Source of the DNA: Mangrovicoccus sp. HB161399
GTDB taxonomy: Bacteria; Pseudomonadota; Alphaproteobacteria; Rhodobacterales; Rhodobacteraceae
Direction: 5' to 3'
Length of the DNA: 52,540 nt
NCBI RefSeq assembly: GCF_013184745.1
Contig: NZ_JAATVU010000039.1
Span: 1-52,540 of the forward strand
Position 1 is the first letter of the stretch. Each line of letters begins with the position of its first letter. Of this stretch, positions 46,697 to 52,540 are shown piece after piece. A program made the position numbers and the translations under genes. The notes under the pieces were generated by a model. That model was given only the letters and a program-made list of their open reading frames with translations. It did not search any database and was not told the DNA's origin.

Positions 46697-47047
46697 ATGA
46701 TCACCCAGCTTTCGGACCCCGCCGATCCCGTCCTGGACATCGGCTTCACCGGCACCGTCACGGCCGAAGACTACGCCGCGGTGCTTGCCCCCGCCCTGGA
46801 GCGCGGCAGAGAGCGCATCCGCATGCGCGCGACCTTCGGCGAGGGCTTCCGCGGCTACAGCTCCGGCGCCATGATCGCCGATGCCCGGCTCGGCCTCCGG
46901 CACTGGCGCGACTTCGCCCGCGTGGCCGTCGTCTCCGACGTGCCGTGGCTCCGCTGGAGCGTCGCGGCCTTCGCCCCGCTCGTGCCGTGCGAGATCAAGC
47001 TGTTTCATCTTGCGGAACGCGACAGCGCGCGCGATTGGCTGGGCTGA
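46697..47047 (+). CDS. SpoIIAA-like (STAS/SEC14-type) protein
   Basis: A 116-residue protein with the SpoIIAA-like pattern: VLDIGFTGTVTAEDYAAVLA near residue 12, then helices and the strand-helix segment WRDFARVAVVSDVPWLRWSV near 70, and a C-terminal LFHLAERDSARDWLG. ATG 46697 is preceded by AGGAGG 12 bases upstream and CAGGAC nearer by. Such proteins are soluble and of unknown role; some bind lipids or respond to stress. Confidence 0.8.
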   Translation: MITQLSDPADPVLDIGFTGTVTAEDYAAVLAPALERGRERIRMRATFGEGFRGYSSGAMIADARLGLRHWRDFARVAVVSDVPWLRWSVAAFAPLVPCEIKLFHLAERDSARDWLG

Positions 47048-47486
47048 CGGCCGGGCGACTCCGCCAGGGCAGGCTCCTGCGGGAATCGGATCCGGCAGAG
47101 AAGTTTTTGCAAAACCCGCATTTCGGTGCGGGACTCCGCAATGAAATCGGCGGATTTCAGCCGGTTCCGAGAGATTTTCCGTCAAGGGCATAGATCAAAG
47201 ACGGAAATTTCCGTGAATTGAAAACACCTTCCAAAACGACGGAATCGGATTGAATATCCATTAATTTCATGAGGTTCCATGAACACGAAAAATTCAGCAG
47301 GATCGCGCCGATCCCAAATTTTTCACGAGGATGTGAAAACGTGATGACATCTTCGCAACAGCCCCTTCACTTTGCCTCCGCTCCCGTTTTATTCGCCGCC
47401 GACGAGCATATTTATCCATTCGGAACGCAACCGGGCCGACCAAATGAAGAATGGCTCGTCTCAACGAAGGACAAAGGAGTTCTCAA
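47048..47486 (+). promoter_or_regulatory. AT-rich leader of the outer-membrane protein gene with palindrome cluster
   Basis: This 439-base gap is far more AT-rich than the surroundings. It holds a hairpin CCCGCA...TGCGGG (47115-47132), a perfect 14 bp palindrome ACGGAAATTTCCGT (47201-47214), and further half-sites TTCCGT at 47177-47182 and ACGGAA at 47239-47244. AAAGGAG at 47473-47479 serves the downstream gene. Short reading frames in it look spurious. Confidence 0.55.
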
Positions 47487-48080
47487 ATGCGTGCAGTTTA
47501 TGCCCTCGCCGCCGCGTCCGCCCTCGGCTTTGCCGCGTCGCCGATCTTTGCCGGCGCCCTGGAAGAGCCGGTGATCGCCCCCGAGCCGACCCCGGTCGCA
47601 GCAGCGCCGATGGTCAGCCCCTGGGCAGGCTTCTACGCAGGTGGCCAGGTCGGCGCCGCATGGCTCGATGCCGACGGCGACGCAGCGAATGACGATTCCG
47701 ACGACTGGCTCGGCGGCGCACATGTCGGCTGGCAGAACGTTGCCCAGAGCGGCCTGGTCTACGGTGTCGAAGCAGACGCCAACGCCACCAACCTGGAACT
47801 CGGCGGCCATGACGTGAACAGCCTGAGCCACCTGAAGGCCAAGCTGGGCTACGACCTCGGCCGTTCGATGATCTACGCCACCGCAGGCGGCGCCTACTCG
47901 AACATCGACGACCTGGGCAGCTCCTGGGGCTACACCGGCGGCGTCGGCTATGACTACATGCTGACCAACGACCTGTCGGTCGGCGCGGAGATCCAGTACC
48001 AGTCGTTCGACGATTTCGACGGCGGCGACACCGATGTCGACGGCACCAGCGCCGTGGTCAAGGTCTCCTACCACTTCTGA
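47487..48080 (+). CDS. Outer-membrane beta-barrel protein (Omp25/porin-like family)
   Basis: A 197-residue protein with a signal peptide (MRAVYALAAASALGFAASPI, cut after IFA). A Pro/Ala-rich linker and an eight-strand barrel pattern follow: WAGFYAGGQVGAAWLDADGD, VYGVEADANATN, SHLKAKLGYDLGRSMIYATA, GVGYDYMLTNDLSVGAEIQY. It ends in the aromatic C-terminus VVKVSYHF, recognised by the BAM machinery. It has a strong ribosome-binding site and a strong terminator, suggesting high expression. Related proteins stabilise the envelope; a transport role is not indicated. Confidence 0.9.
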   Translation: MRAVYALAAASALGFAASPIFAGALEEPVIAPEPTPVAAAPMVSPWAGFYAGGQVGAAWLDADGDAANDDSDDWLGGAHVGWQNVAQSGLVYGVEADANATNLELGGHDVNSLSHLKAKLGYDLGRSMIYATAGGAYSNIDDLGSSWGYTGGVGYDYMLTNDLSVGAEIQYQSFDDFDGGDTDVDGTSAVVKVSYHF

Positions 48081-48105
48081 TCCGTCACTCCCTGTCGGAC
48101 AGGAA

Positions 48106-48133
48106 GGGGCATCGCGCAAGCGGTGCCCCTTTT
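48106..48133 (+). terminator. Rho-independent terminator of the barrel-protein gene
   Basis: GGGGCATCGC (48106-48115), loop GCAA and GCGGTGCCCC (48120-48129) form a 10 bp stem with one G-U pair, followed by TTTT. It lies 25 bases after the stop. Confidence 0.88.
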
Positions 48134-48290
48134 CCGTTCCGCCCGGATTCCGGGCAGGCATGCCGCCTATTTCCGCAAGGTCATGCTGCACTGCCGCAAA
48201 GTTTCCCCGAATTCAACGGTCCGCACCGCGCCGGCACCCGGCGGTGATACCTTGCATGGCAGGGAGGATGGCCTGCACAGGAGCCATGCC

Positions 48291-48563
48291 ATGCGTATCT
48301 GCATGATCCTTTCCCTTCCCCTGGCGCTTGCTGCCGGAACCGCCGCCGCCACTTGCAGCGAGGGGCGCGCGGGCCAGGCCTACCAGCTGGGCGAAAGCCT
48401 GGCGCGCCAGGGCGTCCCGACAAGCGCACGGAGCGAGGTCGAGCCTTCCTACGCCACCTGCTTTGCCATCGGCTACCGCGAGGGGACGCTGCAGCGCCTG
48501 CTGCGCACCAGCCAGCCGAGCCCGCCCGCCAGCGCCTTGCCGCAGCGGCCGCGCAGCAGCTGA
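48291..48563 (+). CDS. Small secreted protein, unknown function
   Basis: A 90-residue protein with a signal peptide (MRICMILSLPLALAAGTAAA). The mature domain has two Cys (TCSEGRAGQAYQLGESLARQ, SYATCFAIGYREGTLQRLL), probably a disulfide between two helices, and a Pro/Ser-rich tail. CAGGAG lies before ATG 48291. No family recognised. Confidence 0.65.
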   Translation: MRICMILSLPLALAAGTAAATCSEGRAGQAYQLGESLARQGVPTSARSEVEPSYATCFAIGYREGTLQRLLRTSQPSPPASALPQRPRSS

Positions 48564-48642
48564 GGCATCCGGCCGCCCCGCCTTGCCGGAATCGGTCCCG
48601 GGCATTACCTGCTGCCCCGACCGCCGCCGCAGGAGCCGCGCC

Positions 48643-49041
48643 ATGAGCCCCGAACTGACCGCCCTCGTGCTTGCAGCCCTGCTGCAATGCCTGCAGTTCC
48701 TCCTCGTCGCCATCCCCGCCAACCTGGAACTCGGCCCGCGGGTCACTCTCGCGCCGCGAGATGACGGCCCGCTGTCGGAAAAGGTCAGCCCGCGCATCGG
48801 CCGCCTGGCCCGCGCGCTGCAGAACCATTTCGAGGGGCTGATCCTCTTCGCCATCGCCGTGACCGCCGTGATCCTGAGCGGCAGCGCGGGCCCGCTGACC
48901 GCCGCCTGCGGCTGGATCTATCTCGCGGCGCGCATTCTCTACGTTCCGGCCTACTATTTCGGCCTCGTACCGTGGCGTTCCTGCATCTGGTCAGCAGGAT
49001 GGGCAGCCACGGTTGTCATGCTGCTGGCCGTGCTCTTATGA
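48643..49041 (+). CDS. MAPEG family membrane protein
   Basis: A 132-residue protein with four membrane spans and the MAPEG signature RLARALQNHFEGLILFAIAV near residue 53, followed by ARILYVPAYYFGLVPWRS. Eukaryotic members handle eicosanoids and glutathione; bacterial ones of this type are uncharacterised. ATG 48643 follows AGGAG. It precedes lpdA by 84 bases. Confidence 0.88.
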   Translation: MSPELTALVLAALLQCLQFLLVAIPANLELGPRVTLAPRDDGPLSEKVSPRIGRLARALQNHFEGLILFAIAVTAVILSGSAGPLTAACGWIYLAARILYVPAYYFGLVPWRSCIWSAGWAATVVMLLAVLL

Positions 49042-49125
49042 CATCTGTAAACCCGGTGGCGTCCGCCCGTTGTGGACATTAGTATACCGAAACGCCACGC
49101 CCCAATGTTTCGCCAGGAGGAAAGA

Positions 49126-50514
49126 ATGGCAGACTATGATGTGATCGTGATCGGCGCCGGACCCGGCGGCTATGTTTGTGCGATCCGCTGCGCCCAGCTG
49201 GGCCTGAAGACCGCCTGCGTCGAAGGCCGCGAGACCCTCGGCGGCACCTGCCTGAACATCGGCTGCATCCCCTCCAAGGCCCTGCTCCATGCGTCGCACG
49301 AAGTGCACGAGATGCACGAGAACTTCGCCAAGATGGGGATCAAGGCCGGCGAGCCCGAGATCGACTGGCCGCAGATGAAGGCCTACAAGGACGACGTGAT
49401 CAAGTCGAACACCAGCGGCATCGAATTCCTGTTCAAGAAGAACAAGATCGACTGGCTGAAGGGCTGGGGCTCGATTCCGAAGGCCGGCGAAGTTCAGGTC
49501 GGCGACAAGACCTACACCGCCAAGAACATCATCATCGCCTCCGGCTCGGTGCCTGCCTCGCTGCCGGGCGTCGAGGTCGACGAGAAGACCGTCGTGACCT
49601 CCACCGGCGCGCTGGAGCTTGCCGGGCTGCCGAAGAAGATGGTCGTCATCGGCGCCGGCGTGATCGGCCTGGAGATGGGATCGGTCTATGCGCGCCTCGG
49701 CGCGGAGGTCACCGTGATCGAGTATCTCGACGCCATCACCCCCGGCGCGGATGCCGAAGTCGCCCGCCAGTTCCAGAAGCTGCTGTCGAAGCAGGGGTTT
49801 GAGTTCGTCCTCGGCGCGGCCGTGCAGTCCGCGGTGCCGAAGGATGGCGGCGCCACCGTCACCTACAAGCTGAAGAAGGATGACAGCGAGCACACGGTCG
49901 AGGCCGATGTCGTGCTGGTCGCCACCGGCCGCAAGCCCTTCACCGACGGCCTGGGCCTGGCCGATATCGGCGTCGAGATGACCCAGCGCGGCCAGATCGC
50001 CACCGACGCGCACTGGCAGACCTCGGTTCCCGGCATCTACGCCATCGGCGATGCCATTGTCGGTCCGATGCTGGCGCACAAGGCCGAGGACGAGGGCATG
50101 GCCGTCGCCGAGGTGATCGCGGGCAAGCATGGCCACGTGAACTACGACGTCATCCCGGGCGTGATCTACACTTGGCCGGAAGTCGCCTCGGTCGGCAAGA
50201 CCGAGGAAGCGCTGAAGGCCGAGGGCAAGGCCTACAAGGTCGGCAAGTTCTCCTTCATGGGCAACGGCCGCGCCAAGGCCGTCTTCGCCTCCGACGGCTT
50301 CGTCAAGATGCTGGTCGACAAGGAGACGGACCGGATCCTCGGCTGCCACATCATCGGCCCGTCCGCCGGCGAGCTGATCCACGAGATCTGCGTCGGCATG
50401 GAATTCGGCGCCGCGGCCCAGGACATCGCCCTGACCTGCCACGCCCACCCGACCTTCTCCGAGGCAGTGCGCGAGGCGGCGCTGGCCTGCGGCGACGGCC
50501 CGATCCACTCCTGA
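49126..50514 (+). CDS. lpdA: Dihydrolipoyl dehydrogenase (E3)
   Basis: A 462-residue FAD-dependent disulfide oxidoreductase: FAD loop [16 protein letters not shown] at the N-terminus, redox-active Cys42 and Cys47 in [17 protein letters not shown] loop [20 protein letters not shown] near 180, [20 protein letters not shown] near 307 and the catalytic His-Glu pair in [13 protein letters not shown] near 440. It reoxidises the lipoyl groups of SucB. AGGAGG precedes the ATG. It lies 2.6 kb from sucB, with four unrelated small genes between. Confidence 0.97.
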   Translation: MADYDVIVIGAGPGGYVCAIRCAQLGLKTACVEGRETLGGTCLNIGCIPSKALLHASHEVHEMHENFAKMGIKAGEPEIDWPQMKAYKDDVIKSNTSGIEFLFKKNKIDWLKGWGSIPKAGEVQVGDKTYTAKNIIIASGSVPASLPGVEVDEKTVVTSTGALELAGLPKKMVVIGAGVIGLEMGSVYARLGAEVTVIEYLDAITPGADAEVARQFQKLLSKQGFEFVLGAAVQSAVPKDGGATVTYKLKKDDSEHTVEADVVLVATGRKPFTDGLGLADIGVEMTQRGQIATDAHWQTSVPGIYAIGDAIVGPMLAHKAEDEGMAVAEVIAGKHGHVNYDVIPGVIYTWPEVASVGKTEEALKAEGKAYKVGKFSFMGNGRAKAVFASDGFVKMLVDKETDRILGCHIIGPSAGELIHEICVGMEFGAAAQDIALTCHAHPTFSEAVREAALACGDGPIHS

Positions 50515-50537
50515 TCCTTCCGGCATCCGGAAACGCG

Positions 50538-50563
50538 AACGCCCGCCATCCGGCGGGCGTTTT
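50538..50563 (+). terminator. Rho-independent terminator of lpdA
   Basis: AACGCCCGCC (50538-50547), loop ATCC and GGCGGGCGTT (50552-50561) form a perfect 10 bp stem running into TTTT. It is 23 bases after the stop. Confidence 0.9.
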
Positions 50564-50586
50564 CGCATGCCGTGCCTTGCGACGTG

Positions 50587-50630
50587 CCCCCTCACCCCGG
50601 CCCTCTCCCCGGCGGGGAGAGGGAGGGCGC
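50587..50630. repeat. 44 bp REP-like hairpin repeat, copy B
   Basis: Exact reverse complement of 3271-3314, with the same CCCTCTCCCC/GGGGAGAGGG stem. It lies in the gap between the lpdA terminator and the MFS gene stop at 50637. Both copies are therefore extragenic and just behind a stop codon. Confidence 0.85.
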
Positions 50631-50636
50631 AAGCGG

Positions 50637-51839
50637 TCAGGCCGGGACGGCGATCCCGCCGCCGGGCAGGTTGCCGCTGCCGCGCCGCGAATCGAGCCAG
50701 GCCACTGCCAGAACCCCGATCCCGCCGAGCGCCAGCACCGCGCCGACCCAGCCGGTCGCGGCCCAGCCATAGCCCGCCGCCAGCGCCATGCCGGCCAGCA
50801 GCGGCCCCAGCGCGTTGGCGAAGTTGAAGGCTGCGTGGTTCAGCGCCGCCGCCAGGTTCTGCCCGTCCGCGGCCACGTCCATCAGGCGCATCTGCAGCGG
50901 GATCACCAGCCCTGCGGTGCAGCCCAGCACCAGCAGCGAGGCGGTCATCAGCACCCAGTCGCCCATCACCATCGCATAGGCCACCGGCGCCGCCGCCATG
51001 CCGAGCAGCAGCACCAGCGCGCCGCCGAAGCGCGACCAGCTGGCCAGCCGCCCGGCCAGCTCGTTGCCGAAAGTCGCCCCCAGCCCGAAGCCCGACAGCG
51101 CCAGCGGGATCGCCCAGGACGGTGCGTCCGCCACGTCGATCATCGCCGCGGAGAAGAAGGAATAGACTGCGAAGACGCCGCCGAATCCGACCGAGCCGAC
51201 CATCAGCGTCAGCCACATGGCGCGGTTCCGCAGAACGCCGAGCTCGCGCAGCGGGCTCGCCCCGGGATCGGCCGCCTCCACCGGCGCCACCCGCCGGATC
51301 AGCAGCGCCGAGGCAAGGGCGATGCCGGTGACGATGACGAAGCACCAGCGCCAGCCGAAGCTCTGCCCGATCGCCCCGGCCAGCGGCACGCCGACGATGT
51401 TCGCGACGGTCAGCCCCATCAGCACCTTGGCCACGCCCTGCGCGCGCCGCCCCTTGGGCAGGATGTCGGCGGCGAACAGCATCGCGATCCCCAGATAGGC
51501 GCCGTGCGGAAGCCCGGAGAGGACACGCGCCCCGATCAGGAGATTCGCCGAGGGCGCCAGCGCCGTGAGCGCATTGGCGAGGGCGAAGACCGCGATCAGC
51601 GCCATGAGGAAGGTCTTGCGGGCGATCCGCGCGCCCAGAACGGCGAGGACCGGCGCGCCGATCACCACCCCGACCGCATAGGCTGATACGGCATGGCCGG
51701 CGACCGGCTCGGACACGCCGAGGTCGCGGGCGTAGTAGGGCAGCAGCCCCATGCTGGCGAATTCGGACACGCCGATGGCAAAGGCACCGAGCGCGAGCGC
51801 GAGAATGGTCCGGCGGACCTGGGCGTCCGGATAGGTCAT
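50637..51839 (-). CDS. MFS transporter (AraJ/drug-efflux type)
   Basis: A 400-residue 12-span major facilitator: RRTILALALGAFAIGVSEFA and MGLLPYYARDLGVSEPVAG open the first half, GARVLSGLPHGAYLGIAMLF gives motif-C-like helix, and the second half begins near LRELGVLRNRAMWLTLMVGS. It belongs to the DHA1 (AraJ/YdhP) exporters of sugars or drugs; substrate unknown. ATG 51839 gives a typical length; an in-frame ATG at 51869 lacks a ribosome-binding site. Confidence 0.88.
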   Translation of the reverse strand: MTYPDAQVRRTILALALGAFAIGVSEFASMGLLPYYARDLGVSEPVAGHAVSAYAVGVVIGAPVLAVLGARIARKTFLMALIAVFALANALTALAPSANLLIGARVLSGLPHGAYLGIAMLFAADILPKGRRAQGVAKVLMGLTVANIVGVPLAGAIGQSFGWRWCFVIVTGIALASALLIRRVAPVEAADPGASPLRELGVLRNRAMWLTLMVGSVGFGGVFAVYSFFSAAMIDVADAPSWAIPLALSGFGLGATFGNELAGRLASWSRFGGALVLLLGMAAAPVAYAMVMGDWVLMTASLLVLGCTAGLVIPLQMRLMDVAADGQNLAAALNHAAFNFANALGPLLAGMALAAGYGWAATGWVGAVLALGGIGVLAVAWLDSRRGSGNLPGGGIAVPA

Positions 51840-52328
51840 GGGAAAACCCCAACTGAAGTCACTGGTCATTTCGGGAACGCATCGCAACGGAGGCCCCGGA
51901 CACGCCGGAGGCTCCGCTGCAGTGCGGCATATCCAAGGCACCATGAATGGGCTGTTAGCGCAACCGACGTTTTTGCAAGGGTCCCTTTCCGCAAATGCAT
52001 GGGCCGGAAATCCGGCATCTGCTTTGGCCGATGCCGCTTCGTCTGGTTGCGGCGCGTTTTGCGGGAGTTTTGAGTCCGGATGTTTCCGGGATCAGATCAG
52101 CCTGGATGCTGCAACCGGCCCCCGACGGCATCGAGGTGCCAAGGTGGGATCGCGGCAATCCAGTTTGGCAGGCGGTCATGCCGGAGATCATCACGGCCGG
52201 GCTTTTTCCGCCGACCGGCAGGCGAATGCGCGGCAATCGCCGGGAGGCCGGCGGAGAAAGCGTTCCAGGCCCATTGCGCCGATGGCAGGGGCGCTGCAGT
52301 CCTCCGCAGGTAGCTCCGGAAAGCGTAA
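51840..52328. other. Gene-free stretch at right end
   Basis: Upstream of the MFS gene these 489 bases contain no supportable gene. The segment 51955-52030 is less GC-rich and may carry promoter elements, but no good hexamer pair stands out. The rest resembles the eroded GC-rich DNA of the left edge and leads into a transposase remnant. Confidence 0.5.
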
Positions 52329-52470
52329 GTGCTGGAGTTCTTCGCCAGGCTGCCGCCCTGCCTGGTGGCGATGGAGGCCTGCGGCGGCGCGCATTTCCGG
52401 GGCCGGGAACTGGCCCGGCCATGACATCAGGCTCGTCCCGCCCGCCCATGTGAAGATCCCATGAGGAGGA
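52329..52470 (+). pseudogene. IS110-family transposase remnant
   Basis: From 52332 the frame reads LEFFARLPPCLVAMEACGGA then HFRGRELARP. After a one-base shift near 52424 it continues as GHDIRLVPPAHVK before a stop. This corresponds to the N-terminal DEDD-domain segment of IS110-type transposases (FF..LPPCLVGMEAC, then GHEVRLMPP.YVK). Upstream and downstream parts are missing or unrecognisable, so it is a dead fragment. Confidence 0.75.
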
Positions 52471-52540
52471 GACCAGCGCCCTTCGGTCTGGAAGAGTCGG
52501 GGCGCCACCCACCCCACGGAGATCATTGCCATGCCGACGA

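Noticed and set aside
47269-47574. 101-codon frame in the leader of the barrel-protein gene
   Set aside because: It runs into the barrel gene in another frame, lacks a ribosome-binding site and has an unlikely composition; treated as leader.
49036-51852. 938-codon minus-strand frame over lpdA and the MFS gene
   Set aside because: It merges the shadow of lpdA with an alternative frame of the MFS gene; both true genes are clear from their motifs.

Overview
The window is chromosomal DNA of a high-GC alphaproteobacterium, almost certainly a member of the Rhodobacteraceae (Rhodobacter/Paracoccus type). The evidence is the codon bias, the ethylmalonyl-CoA (EMC) pathway genes, the LuxR-LuxI pair preceded by a small conserved-looking ORF, and the gene content sdh, mch, mcl2, mdh, suc and lpd gathered with ccr-ecm, an arrangement I recall from Rhodobacter sphaeroides. 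No rRNA, tRNA, CRISPR array or intact mobile element was seen.

Left part (1-16 kb). About 1.45 kb of gene-free GC-rich DNA contains a perfect 7 x 9 bp tandem repeat. It is followed by a decayed IS3-family transposase and a frameshifted membrane-protein gene. Then come usp, nfu, tsaB and rimI, the latter three closely packed. A BMP-type (nucleoside-like) ABC importer operon follows: binding protein, NTF2-like protein, double ATPase and two permeases, continuing into a TauE/SafE permease and a TIGR02186/Alph_Pro_TM protein. Next are a divergent cupin/LysR pair, a RecD-like helicase, and luxI and luxR with a small ORF overlapping luxR.

Middle part (17-32 kb). ccr and ecm, the key EMC-pathway enzymes, are divergently transcribed. 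They are followed by a PAS-like Cys-rich protein, deoD, an aldo/keto reductase, a DUF1989 protein, an exonuclease-BRCT protein and several small or unknown genes. The minus-strand operon sdhC-sdhD-sdhA-lipoprotein-GT61-sdhB encodes succinate dehydrogenase, with a lipoprotein and a family-61-type glycosyltransferase translationally coupled behind sdhA.

Right part (32-52 kb). mcl2-nnrU-DUF1737-mch (late EMC-pathway steps) runs on the minus strand. mdh, two glycosyltransferase-like genes, sucC-sucD and sucA-sucB follow, then a short block (SpoIIAA-like, outer-membrane barrel, secreted protein, MAPEG), lpdA and an MFS exporter. The right edge carries an IS110-type transposase remnant. Together the window joins much of the oxidative TCA cycle with the acetyl-CoA assimilation pathway that feeds it malyl-CoA and succinyl-CoA precursors.

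The most notable signal not explained by genes is a pair of nearly identical 35-39 bp operators, one upstream of sdhC and one upstream of sucC. Each has two TGTGATCACA palindromes exactly 21 bp apart, set in inverted 13-15 bp arms. They imply an unidentified common regulator of TCA-cycle genes. Other points of interest are glycosyltransferase genes embedded in the TCA cluster, a 44 bp hairpin repeat present twice in inverted orientation behind stop codons, a hairpin that could hide the luxI ribosome-binding site, and a palindrome cluster in the unusually AT-rich leader of the outer-membrane protein gene.
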